A DNA stretch of 64,000 nucleotides from Molanna angustata (taxonomy: Eukaryota > Arthropoda > Insecta > Trichoptera > Molannidae). The stretch is taken from assembly GCA_963576475.1 (NCBI GenBank), contig OY754973.1, forward strand, positions 7,703,052 through 7,767,051, written 5' to 3'. Each line of letters begins with the position of its first letter. Positions within the stretch are counted from its first letter, which is position 1. Made by a program: the position numbers and the translations under genes. The notes under the pieces are model-generated. The model saw only the letters and a program-made list of their open reading frames with translations, was not told the origin of the DNA and made no database searches. Shown here in pieces: positions 53,270-64,000 of the stretch.

Positions 53270-55130
53270 GAAGTGCACTCTAGGTTATACAAAATAAAAA
53301 TTAAACGATATATTCAAGCGTTATGTTATGCTTTACAATGGTTTTCATTATTCTTCTAAAAAAAGGAAATGAAATATCCTAGAATATATAACCTAGGTTT
53401 GTTTCGCCATATTGACATAGTTCAACATCCGCACTGAAGTTCTCTAAAAACTTATTTGACTCGACCTGACTGTGGTACGCCCTTAAATCAAAATCATTAT
53501 ATTGTTTTGTGAGAAGGGCTTTGGGTCGCATTGCGGAAGTTTTAACAACTGTCCAACCCTCCGTGGGATTGAGTGGTGTGAGTTAGTTCTTCCTATATTT
53601 CCTTCCATACTATGTAGGAAACAACATGTGTAAACTTTTATAATAAAACATGGGAGTTGGTTTGGAAAAACCACCAGACAACAATTATTTAATTCAATTT
53701 CTCAACATTTTATTAATTTGACTGTATGGCGAGTTATCATGAGAGTTCGTCACAAGTTATAGTACAATTATACAAAAAAATATAAATTAATAACAATAAT
53801 AATATTCGATGGAGCCACAAAAGAATAATTTCGCATTTGATAAAAAAAAATATATCACACCGTGTCCCTTGTTAGGTAGGCAAAGAAAACCAAGTACTAC
53901 ACAATTATGTCTAATATTATTAACAAAATTTATAAATGTAGCTCGCCGCAATTTCATGGGTTAATTAAAAAAAAATACAACACAAACTTTGTATAAACTT
54001 CTACTTTATAACTCCTTATAATAATAATATATAGTCGCGATGAGCGCACGCTCGAATACGTGATTACTTAATTTTCAAGTTATAAAGTAGATGTATAAAT
54101 GAAGTTAGTGGTTTTTAAAATTAATTCCTACAAAGTTACTCACGACAACTTCGACGAATTATAATCGGCTAATTGTATTTATTATAAATATTGCAAACAC
54201 GCTCTTATTCCATTTATAATATGGAGAGTTTAGCACTGATTTTGACCGAAGCTAGGATAATTTTCGGGAAATGATCTAGAAAGCGAACATAATCGAACAT
54301 CGGCACATAAATCAGGTTATTTTCCAATTTTCTATAGTGTAGCGGCCAGAATTTTATATCATTTAAAAGATCATAGCAATATTTTCTTAGGCAAAACTAG
54401 TTTGTTTCTTCATACCTTTCACGCTCAGATATTTCTTGATTCAATCTGGTAGTACAAAATAGTTATTAGATACTTTAAATTAATCCTCTTCCTGTCCATT
54501 TGTTTAGGTTTCCCTAAGTCATATTATAAAATGTATTTCGAATAAAAGAATAAAAAAATTGCAATCAGTATGATCTAATATGCCCTAATCACATTAAAGC
54601 ATTTACTTTTACTATAAACATAATATTTTTATTCGTATTTCTTACTTACTCTTCGTATCTTGATTTGAAAAAGACGTTTCATTATATAAAATTAGCGGAA
54701 TAAGTATTTTTCAAAAATCATGAAAAAATTCTGAGTAGTTTCAACAGTAAAATAAGTTCGGGAAATGACATCAAAAATTTTATAGCAGCAAGTAAAGTAA
54801 ACGTGCGCATTATTGTCGATAACTGGTAGTACGACTATATCAATGGAAATATGCTAACAAGCCTTGGATGTGGAACAAGACTCATAAAATCAGAATAAAT
54901 GCTGACTGTGGAAAAACGATATATCCTATTATATGTAGAAATTAAATGTAGTGAAATGATTGAATTATATGATCGAATAAGAAAATATTATGTACCTACC
55001 AAAGGATAAATGTATAACAAGTTTCTTTAAAATTAATTAAGAAAAGCTATAAAGAAGATTTTAAAAGATTGATTACGTGTGGAGCTAGAATAAAAGAACA
55101 TTTTGTATAAAAGATGCACTATTGACATCT
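53270..55130. other. Mostly unrecognised AT-rich DNA with one MITE-like hairpin
   Basis: 53992-54097 has inverted ends TATAAACTTCTACTTTATAA and GTTATAAAGTAGATGTATA around an AT-rich centre with CGCGATGAGCGCACG. 53870-53905 (minus) carries repeat H words. The remainder shows no gene or element signature. Confidence 0.4.
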
Positions 55131-55134
55131 CTAT

Positions 55135-55400
55135 TTTCCTTGCTTCTTCCTAATTCATTTGGGGTCGGTCCTTCTCGCACGCAATCGCCAGATCTTTAGA
55201 TCTTGCGTCATCTCACTGGTTAACTGCTCCTCCTTCAGCTACCTATCAATATTTGTCCACCAGGTGGCCTGTGAATGACATCTATTTATGGACTGTGAGG
55301 GTAAGACGAATTTTACCACGTGATCTTTATTTCGTCATTTTACATGTCCTTACCATCGGTCTCTTTTAGTTTCTCCGGAATAGGCGCGACCCCGAAACTT
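55135..55400 (-). repeat. Possible retroelement 3' fragment
   Basis: TTTGGGGTCGGTCCTTC, ATCGCCAGATCTTTAGATC and GGCGCGACCCCG resemble words common at the 3' ends of insect non-LTR elements. This is from memory of their style, not an alignment. No frame supports it. Confidence 0.25.
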
Positions 55401-55409
55401 GTGCTTGGT

Positions 55410-56720
55410 TTAATAAATAATTATAAAATAAGCTATTCGTAAACATGGTTTTAAAGGTCCGTTTTTTGTCATAACAAAGTGAGTAACCAGCAATTATTTA
55501 TTGTTATAATACGAACTTATTTGAAAGGAAACTCGGTTATTTTGAAACTCATTGTCTAAATATGCATCCAGATATGCATCCATTGGTTTCATAAAGCCAT
55601 GAAAAGTTTTATTAACATTACATATTTTATCTTTAATGTCCGTAAAATGTTTCAACGAACCAAAATATTTCAATTGAAACAGTCATTGTTTTTACTCATT
55701 TAATTATTTTGAAATCAGATTTTTGTTTATATGTTTCTTTCGATTTTTTTAAAATCCATAAATATGTTCCCGATTTATTTGAAAAATATTAATTTATCAA
55801 AAGTTTGTGAGGTTAAGTAAATACATTTACAACGGCGAATCTCTGATTCTTTTATATTCAAGCCACCAGAGACGAACATCCTATGAGATCAAAATATATT
55901 TGTACTTTGACAAGACAATAGAGAATTCTTATACGGACCAACTTTTGTCATACTAGACAACTGAGAATATCGCGTAGAATTACGACTGCGGTTGACAGAA
56001 CAATGAACCCTAACGAAAGTTTAAAAATTTCGCACTCATTAACATAGGAATGTTGGTAGTTTTCAAAAAGTCTTTGTTTTCATTGTTAAGGTAAAGATTT
56101 ATAGTTGAAATATTCAAATCATAAATACGATTATTTCTTCTATTTATAAAACATGCATTTATAATACATGGTATAAAACTTATAAGCTGAATTATTTGAG
56201 CAAAGAATCATCTCGTGCAAGTTTCATTTTGTGTATGCTAGACATCAACTTGATGTTATTAGTTTTTTTATTTTATTACTAACTTTTTTGTGAAGACGAG
56301 GAAAGATTTGTTGTAAAATATATTTCACACAGTTCTTGTTTTTCTTGACTGGAAAAATTTTGTTGAAGAAATGCATGAATTCCCCACTATCATAGGATGC
56401 AGTGTTGCTTATAATATGTTTCATATTCCTCTCACAATTACATTTTTGATTACACTTGCAGTAATACTTGTAAAAATAAGATTGTTATTGAGGCAAGGCA
56501 TGATACTTCTTAGTCATATATTTTCATGTGTCTATAATTCTTAAAAATACTATAAATTTTATAACTTATTATTACATTCAGACAATTTATAGAGCGCCGT
56601 TTTCGTGAGAGTGCCTCCTCTCAAATGCACTCATTAATATATATTTTAATATCACATGTATGAAATAATCATGCACTTACTTATTTATCGTTTTCATCTT
56701 CGTTTCTCTGTATCATATTA
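55410..56720. other. No recognised feature
   Basis: AT-rich; a tandem ATATGCATCCA repeat lies near 55560-55580. Otherwise nothing visible. Confidence 0.3.
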
Positions 56721-56727
56721 TGTGACA

Positions 56728-57290
56728 CCGGTGATTGTGAAGCGGAAGTGAAAAGACGCATCGCCATGGCAAAGGGAGCACTGGCAAAGCTCAGAAGAGT
56801 GTAGAAGGATAGGAGAAGACAACACACGAAGGCTAGACTCATCAGGACTCTGATATTCTCGATGTTCCTGTGTGGTGTGGAAACATGGACTCTTAGGGAG
56901 TCAGAGCGAAAGAGGATCGATGCTTTCGAAATGTGGTGCTGGAGGCGTATGTTGCGCATCCCATGGACAGCCAGAAGAACGAATGTGTCAATTCTAGACG
57001 AGCTGAAAATCGAGGATCGTCTATCGAAGATATGTTACAGACGTGTCCTTCAATTCTTTGGACACATTGCCAGAAGGGAACCAGACTGCCTCGAGAAGCT
57101 TGTTGTGATGGGCAGTGTGGAAGGACGGAGATCTCGTGGTCGCTCACCGACCAGATGGAGCGATTTGGTTAAGTCCACAATGGGGTCTTCGGTTACTGGT
57201 GCTCTGCGTTCAGCCCAAAACAGATTGGCATGGAGGCGGGCCATACGTGTGGCGACGGACTACAGCCATTATCCTCAGTCATGAGGAAAA
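56728..57290 (+). pseudogene. LINE RT C-terminal fragment followed by a TA array
   Basis: It reads CDTGDCEAEVKRRIAMAKGA, LAKLRR, stop, TKARLIRTLIFSMFLCGVET, WTLRESERKRIDAFEMWCWR, RMLRIPWTARRTNVSILDEL, LQFFGHIARREPDCLEKLVV, GRRSRGRSPTRWSD and AQNRLAWRRAI. It is almost open (56862-57284 uninterrupted). WCWRRMLRIPWT, FGHIARR and GRR.RGR.P.RW are well-known end motifs of an insect LINE group related to RTE/Jockey-type elements. It is 5' truncated with no true start. The frame ends HYPQS and stop, and 10 bases later a 172-bp TA array starts. Confidence 0.85.
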
Positions 57291-57294
57291 GGAC

Positions 57295-57470
<176 letters not shown>

Positions 57471-57479
57471 CAAGGGTAT

Positions 57480-58260
57480 GGTGGTGTATGAGAAAAGAAA
57501 AAGAGAGGCTAAAATTATACTCACCATAAAACCTTACCACCAGCAGTCAGCGATATTGCAATGAGACTCATTTAAAATAATGCAAATATCTCAGTATCTC
57601 AGGGCGTGTTGTTTATTGAGTAAGACAAAAAAAAGAATATATTTAAGTATCAAATAAGAATTTTCTGTTCAATGAAACAGTAATTAAAACATGAAAAGCT
57701 GAGTCAGATGTGATTGTAGGGAAGACCAAGTGATGAAAGAAACGCACAAATACAAAAGAAATTACAATTTATTCATATCATGGTTGGCAAGGAGTGTTAA
57801 ATATGATACAGTTATCTACGTTACCTGAACTAAGCTAAATATTTGACATTTTAATAAAATAATTTAATTCTTAAATTACAATTTACAAGTTTTTAAATGT
57901 TTTTCTAGACCATGTGGTGTATTATAAAAAGAAATATCAGACATGACATAATTAAACAGATTCAACTAAATTTTCAAATGATATCAGTATTTCATATGTT
58001 TTTTTTTCTAATAACCAAGCAATGAAACAGTTTTATGAATTTCCATCTTCTTGAAGATGATCAGCAGGTACAGTTTTTGTGATGAGAACTACCATCGTAG
58101 TATTTACGTCGATTTGAAGTGCAATTTACAGGTGTTTTAGTCATTATCAAGTCATGATGTGCAAATATGAGCATGCACCAACCATGATATTTAAAATCAT
58201 TCATTTTCAGTCATCCATGGTGTACATGGTAAAGTACACCAATGTTGAAGAATGATGAAA
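57480..58260. other. No recognised gene
   Basis: AT-rich; near 58200-58245 the self-complementary CCATGGTGTACATGG and GTAAAGTACACCA are visible. It may include the end of the Gypsy LTR, whose boundary I could not fix. Confidence 0.3.
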
Positions 58261-58264
58261 AGAC

Positions 58265-58725
58265 AGCATGAACAAACAAGATAAAGTAAAGAAGAAAGCA
58301 AAGAAGCAAGGAACAAAAGACAAAGGTCAAAGACAAAGGACAAAGGCAAAGGAGGCGGTTATATTTCCTGCAAGAATTCAGTTAAATTAGCGAACGTGAC
58401 TCATGCCAGATACTTTATATAGACGAGGATCGATGAAATTAGATAGAGAACTTACCCAGCCTCCTTTAAATTTAAATTTCGAGTCTTTTTCGGGTAATTT
58501 TGCGTAGGCCATAGCTGAACGATGACACCTCGTGTCGGCTGTCAGCGTTGAAAAGAAAGGCATAGATATTTCGACCCGCCTAGCTAATCCGTTCACGGCA
58601 GTGTTCGCCTTACAACTTTTTTAGAAATATTGCCAATATTGCGAAGTGCGTTCGTTTAAGACATTTTTATAAACATTAAATTAAAATTATTAAATAGTGA
58701 CGTGTAAATACAAAATAACGTCACA
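58265..58725 (-). mobile_element. Probable Ty3/Gypsy 3' LTR (far end unresolved)
   Basis: On the minus strand TGTGACGTTATTTTG starts directly after a polypurine tract. About 305 nt downstream CGTCTATATAAAGTATC gives a TATA box. The LTR then runs into a purine-rich (plus-strand) block AAGACAAAGGTCAAAGACAA. The terminal CA was not identified, so the lower coordinate is approximate. Confidence 0.55.
58414..58421 (-). promoter_or_regulatory. TATA box of the Gypsy LTR
   Basis: TATATAAA on the minus strand, preceded by CGTC and followed within 40 nt by GGCATGAGTCACG. Confidence 0.5.
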
Positions 58726-58726
58726 T

Positions 58727-58742
58727 ACCTCCTCTGTTAACA
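58727..58742 (-). other. Polypurine tract of the Gypsy element
   Basis: GTTAACAGAGGAGGTA on the minus strand immediately before TGTGACG, the usual arrangement for plus-strand priming in Ty3/Gypsy elements. Confidence 0.55.
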
Positions 58743-58744
58743 AA

Positions 58745-61240
58745 AAAAAAGAAAAAAAAGTGTTTTGATAATAAATTTGAAAAACAGAAATTAGTAAATA
58801 TAACTGGCATAAGTCCCATGTTCTCCAACTCAACCGAATCCCGCGAGGAAAAACACCTACAATTTAAGGATAAGGAAAATGTTAGAGTTCAAATGACATA
58901 AGTCTATGTCGCTGATAACGACATATCCTTGTCACTTAAACAACTGGTGGCAGATCTGGAACAGTTACATAATAAAAAATAACAAAAGTTATCCACCATA
59001 AAAATATATAAAATTCTTAAACTAGCTGAAACAGAAAATTTTCATATTAAATAAAAATTCCAAATTTTGACATACTTGCTGTCAAGATTACTATTCATTT
59101 AAATGAACCCCTCTGTTCATAAAACAGACGTAATAACAATTATAATACAGTATTTACAGATCTAGTGGTGAACGTTTTCAGTCCACTCACGTTTGATTAT
59201 TTAACCCCTTCAATGACACTCCCGAGAAGCGTTCATTATTTTTTTTTTTTATCGATGGAAAACTAAGGAAACCCCATCTTAGCTTTTCATCTTGTCTCCA
59301 TATTGTGAGCTTGGATTAGCTTTCATTTGTGCTAATTCTCATTGTGAGCTAGAATCTGCGGAAGAGGCTCTCATGTTGAAACAGAATCACTCAGATACCA
59401 TGTATCTTCAAGCGTGATACAGTTATCGTGAGTCCATCCTATAAACACCTTAACTCACGATAAAAAAATTTCATCATAGGGAAAATTTAAAGTTCAGAAT
59501 ATTTTCCCAGTTAAAACAGCATCATAGTCATCATATCAAATTGTGAGCTCAGCTCAGTATCATACATGCAAGTCTTAATTGTAAGCCAAGAAATGTGAAA
59601 GCTAACATGTAAATTTGTCTATGAAAGATTTATGTGTCAGACATAGCAAATGTAAGATATCATTATTTTAATAATCATTATCAATAACTATAAACATCAG
59701 TTATCATGAGTACCTCCTATAAACACCTTACCCATGATAAGAAAATTCATCGGGAAGATAAATGCATAAAATTTATCCACTTTGATCCCAGATGAAAAAC
59801 ATTTTTATATTAAACAAAAGAAATTTTATACCAGCATCTTATTTCTCCATAACAAATAATAATATAATGCAATTTTAAAATTAATATTTCAAGAATGTGA
59901 TAAGTCCAATATCGAATTTGCATTACACTATTTTGATCATAACAGAATTCAATCTTAACTAAAATGTTGTTATATATCATGGTATTAGAGATCAGGTTTG
60001 GTAATATATTACCCAATATGTCATACATAAAAGCATCAGCTAGACAGAACATCAAAAATCTAATATCTAATGACTAAATTTAATAAAAATTTATAACGTC
60101 TAATAAATTGAAACTCTTTCTATTGCACAGCAAGTGTGTCTCCTCATGTATGTCATGTAACAGTGTCTCTTCGTCATGATTAAGGACACTAGTACATACA
60201 AAATTATATAAAAAATAATCTACAAAATGACAAGAATTGAGAAAATTTGTAACATTCAATAATTTGTAATATCTTCTATCGCACACCAAGTGTGTCACCT
60301 CATGTATCTCATGTGACAGACAATGATCAGTGTCTCTTCGTTTTGATTACATCAGACATCTAGTTGACCAAACTAAATCTCCAGATGCAGTCTACGATAA
60401 CTGAGTTGGTCGACACAGTTATCTGGAAGAAGACCATGGCATTCCATGCACGTGATACCATAGATATAACTCTTATATAGTAGAAAAATGAGTGAATTAT
60501 CAAATAAATTTCCTATTATTGTAATAAAAAAAACAGAATATAATGGCATTTTAGTATTTTAAGTTATACCATGACATATAACAATCAATTTCATATTACA
60601 ATATGAAATTGGTATTCATAAACAAGAACATTACATATTATACAGTAACCTACATGAAACAAAAAGGAGCTCTACATATAAGCTTTCATCAAATTGATAT
60701 ACTTAGGTTTTCATTCAGGATCATATTTACCATCAACACAATCTGTATGACATATACTAGACAATTTTCCTTGGAAAATATCAGTTTCATAGTCCAACAT
60801 CTAAACAATATAGGATAACATTTTAATATAAAAAAGCAAGTACAATGTAGCTCTACAAATTTTGACATAAAAATAGAACTAACTCATCTGAATGAAAACA
60901 AAAGTATATGACATCTCAATATTGTGAAGAAATACTCCATCACAGCATTCCTCACAATATAATCAAATTTAAATTTGTCGAGGAACCCATCATATCAAAC
61001 ATATGCCATCAGAGTACCAATATGTTCCTCGAGAAATTTCACATTATAAAAAAAAAAAACAGTGTATTTACAGTGTAAACATTTATCAATGTTTGATTAA
61101 TTTGGTCATCTGACATATTATATCCTGAGGATGATAATAGCATTAAGCAGATATGGATGTCATGTATTGGCAGTGAAAACATACAAATTATATGATACAG
61201 TTGTATCATACTGATGATACAGACATCAAAAAAAAAATTT
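58745..61240 (-). other. Gypsy region between integrase and 3' LTR, with internal duplications
   Basis: About 2.5 kb without an env-like frame. Two duplications are visible: ATAAACACCTTA-containing segments at about 59430-59520 and 59700-59790, and TGTGTCTCCTCATGT / TGTGTCACCTCATGT segments at about 60085-60180 and 60255-60345. The duplicated pieces can pair with themselves in part (TCATGTGACA..., GTTCCTCGAGAA/TTTGTCGAGGAAC near 60977 and 61023). Possibly expanded 3' untranslated sequence or nested elements. Confidence 0.4.
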
Positions 61241-61244
61241 AATA

Positions 61245-61730
61245 TTAATCTGGTTTTAAGAGATCCTTAATGTGAAAGTTCCCTACAGACTTATTTTGTT
61301 CATTCGCTAATGTATAAACTACAGGTGATATTTTTGCTATAATTTTGTTTCTAACAAAGCGTGGAGCTAATTTTGATGAAAAGAATTCAGCGCCTTTGGA
61401 GTTTACAAAATTTCTCCGGTAGACAAAGTCACCCACATTATAAGAGCGTTCGACCCCATTTTTGTTATACAAAGTGGCATTGCGTTTAAAAGCTGACATA
61501 AGATTCTTCTGAACTTCAAAAAAAACAATTCTTAATTCATCTAGCATTTCAGCATAATCATGGGGCTTTTCTATTTGCATGTCATCTACTGAGATGGGTC
61601 CAGGTTGATACCTTTGATGCATCTCACCTGACAAAATTTGTTCACGACCATGAAAAAGAAAATAAGGTGTATATCCCGTTGAGATATTTACAGTACCATT
61701 CATATAACGCAACAGCATACTTTGATGAAA
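61245..61730 (-). pseudogene. Ty3/Gypsy integrase C-terminal part, truncated
   Basis: The minus strand is open for about 157 codons from 61718 and reads a few codons further upstream (FHQS). It reads NISTGYTPYFLFHGREQIL (end of the integrase core; compare H.STG.TPY.L..GREP), a helical linker with DELRIVFFEVQKNLMSAFKR, and the chromatin-binding/GPY-type end YNVGDFVYRRNFVNSKGAEF, FSSKLAPRFVRNKIIAKISP, VVYTLANE, KSVGNFHIKDLLKPD. The order and spacing match Ty3/Gypsy Pol. RT, RNase H and the DDE core are missing, cut off near 61730. No stop inside, so decay is recent or truncation came first. The first Met is internal. Confidence 0.85.
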
Positions 61731-61739
61731 TCATCAATT

Positions 61740-63890
61740 TATAATTTTCATAAAGCTATAAATTCAAAACTAAGTAACTACTTCAAAACTTTAACTAAAG
61801 TATTAATCAATTAAAAATTACATTCCTAAGAAAGTTGATGTCAAAATCAAATTAATCAAATTTAAAAGCATAATGTTGGATTCGTTCGCCAATTGTTCAA
61901 ATACAAAAAAATTGAAATCATCACAGTGCGCCCAATGCCAAACAGTTGAACACCCAAGGCTGAACAAGATTATTAAACAGAAATCTGTCCATCCAAAGCC
62001 TATCCAAAAATCCGACACCGCACTACACCGCAATATAATTTCATCCTTGTAATTGATTCGTCATCTATACGTTCCATTTTTAAAGAAATTTTATATTGTG
62101 GAAATGTCAAAAGAAAGTACAGAAACGTACGAATGATTTTATAACATCAGCTTATTACTCACAATATAGGATGATTTGATACAACATGATTAATTATTCG
62201 TACCGAAAACAATAATCTTTGTAATGTGTATGACAATTACAAAAAAAGAAGAGTTTCTTTATAAAATTAACATATTAGTACACGCTACATTATTTCCAAT
62301 CAATATACAATCATATCTAACAATTACAATTATTTCATAACTCAGAACCAACTATTTAGTTGCAGCACGAGTAGTCATGCAACTACATAAGTTTTCCTCC
62401 CGCCGTATAGATGGCGTTAATTACACTTTTGACAAAAGAATATAATTAATTTTCATTTATTTTAACTTTAAAACAGTATTATATCCCCAACATTAATTTT
62501 AATGATTGTTAATCATTTCTAAAATAAACTACAATGATTATAGTCAGTAAAATGTCAAATAGATTATACAAAAAGTGTATTGTTATACATAAAAGATTCT
62601 ATCATTTGAACGATGAGTTCCATAACATTTCTGAATTATTGACATTACTTTCTATTGAATAACCAGCGTAACATGTTGTTGTAGGTCGATACTGTGTACC
62701 ACACATTAGACAACATAAATATAATATGAAACATTAAACAATTTATTCATAATAGAAACAAGACTCATTTCCATATAAAAATGAAGTTATTATCATCAAG
62801 AAGCAACATTACATTTGGTAAATTCAAACTAAATCATTCTCAGAGATGACAATATTACATCATAAGTTTATGTCAGACCAAATTAATAAACACGGAATAC
62901 CTTAAATAAGAAATAGACCAAAATCCATTTAGAAATATCATCTCTCCGAGCCTTGATTTTTTTGTGATTATACAGCAGATTCAAATTCAGCATTCCAAAA
63001 AAATATTTCATAGAGTTCACCAACACCTTCCATCTGTAAAAGTGAAAATATTTAATTGCATATCCATTACAATCATAAACAAAACTCCCTATAGCACACA
63101 TTGATTTGAGATTCAATTTGAAAGAACATTTTCAGTTATTATTTTATACAACATAGATGAACTTTAACATTAAAATTGAGAAAAAAAAACACATGTTCCC
63201 CACAGAGAATAAAGACTCAAATTGCTTTAAAACACCATTTCCTTTTAATTATATTGATTTAACATGAATTTAGAAAACTTTTTATTATTATCGAAGAGTA
63301 TTATATCAATAATATCATTATTAAAAAAAGACATTGATTATTTTTCACTTGTTACAAGAAAAAATATTAACTGCCATGCAACAATGTTCACTGCCTGCAG
63401 GTATCAGACAGACTTGTTTTTGTTAATTACCACAACAATCTCCTAATTAATTTCTACCTAACATATGATTTTTATAATTATTTTTTACAAGTTCAAATTT
63501 TATGACCGACCCAAGAAAAATGTATACTATGTTGTATATTAGCAAAAAGGAAATTACAACGCTTATAAAGATTCATATTTTTTTTATCTATAACATAGGT
63601 ATTCAACATTAAAAATGCAAACCAAACATTATATAACATTTAGCACAGTCCAACGACAAATTAAAATTATACAACCTGATGTTTTTGAAGATAGTTTCAA
63701 TTATAAAAAATTTGATATCCTCATTATGCATGTTCAGTTAAAATGTGACATTTTAATTATGAAATCAGAAAAATAATTCTAATCAATTTATAGATTTCCA
63801 AAAAATAGACATTAATAATAATTGATGACAACTCAAGTTTTGTACTGAAAAGAATGTGAATTTTATGTTATAGTCCTCACGACATTTAAT
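61740..63890. other. No recognised feature
   Basis: AT-rich; GCCGTATAGATGGCGTTAA near 62400 resembles a word common in lepidopteran non-coding DNA. A minus frame at 62883-63116 has no domain. No element ends seen. Confidence 0.3.
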
Positions 63891-63896
63891 TATTTA

Positions 63897-64000
63897 TTAG
63901 TTTACAATACAACCTGATTGAGTAGATTTCTTGAATGGTATTTCTCGAATAAGACTGGTCATAATGGGCTCTTCCACACTTTCTAGAAATAGTTTGGTTG
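63897..64000 (-). CDS. Possible last-exon end of an unidentified gene, partial at right edge
   Basis: The minus strand is open from the window edge and reads TKLFLESVEEPIMTSLIREI, PFKKSTQSGCIVN, then a TAA stop (63899-63897) and AATAAA within the next bases. Mixed polarity and few AT-driven residues make it look more like protein than nearby frames, but 33 codons are too few to be sure. Not recognised. Confidence 0.3.
   Translation of the reverse strand, partial: TKLFLESVEEPIMTSLIREIPFKKSTQSGCIVN

Overview
This window reads as transposon-dense, AT-rich non-coding DNA of an insect nuclear genome, most likely a moth or butterfly. The reasons are the very high AT content, frequent GTAGGTACC-type strings, Helitron ends of the lepidopteran type, two tRNA-derived SINE families, and a mixture of RTE, RNase-H-bearing and other LINEs, BEL/Pao, Ty3/Gypsy, Penelope-like, piggyBac and hAT-like remnants. 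There are no bacterial operons, CRISPR arrays, rRNA genes or convincing intact tRNA genes. The taxon is inferred from sequence style only.

Layout. 1-1432 (minus) holds an intact N-terminal Gag of a BEL/Pao retrotransposon that runs off the left edge. 2230-3450 is unusually GC-rich and leads into the best host coding candidate: a first exon at 3607-3736 (plus), with an upstream in-frame stop, a good start context and a consensus donor. 4-11 kb is a graveyard of LINE pieces and SINEs, with a palindromic Penelope-like insertion at 6427-6605. 11-20 kb holds Helitron, MITE and hAT material, including a three-level nest at 13846-15316 and a foldback-like element built from minisatellite arms at 15595-16000. 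20-31 kb carries LINE tails, a second Penelope-like insertion with 240-bp inverted arms and a 12-bp target duplication (24532-25435), a second exon-like segment (26414-26557) and two stacked RTE fragments. 31-42 kb has a LINE with RNase H and a 13-bp target duplication, palindromic elements, and a complete but decayed piggyBac with TTAA ends. 42-47 kb holds a Penelope GIY-YIG remnant between two long TA arrays, then a Helitron-like block filled with tandem arrays. 47-58 kb is repeats plus large stretches where I recognise nothing. 58.2-61.7 kb is the 3' part of a Ty3/Gypsy element on the minus strand (integrase end, polypurine tract, LTR with TATA box). A short open frame at the right edge (63897-64000, minus) may be a last exon.

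How it fits together. Almost everything identifiable is mobile-element DNA at different stages of decay, and nesting gives relative ages. If the exons at 3607 and 26414 are real and joined (their splice phases are compatible), most of the left part of the window would be one long, transposon-filled intron. That is inference. No family was checked against a database. Names rest on visible motifs, terminal repeats and target-site duplications, and TIR elements without a recognised superfamily are described only by structure.
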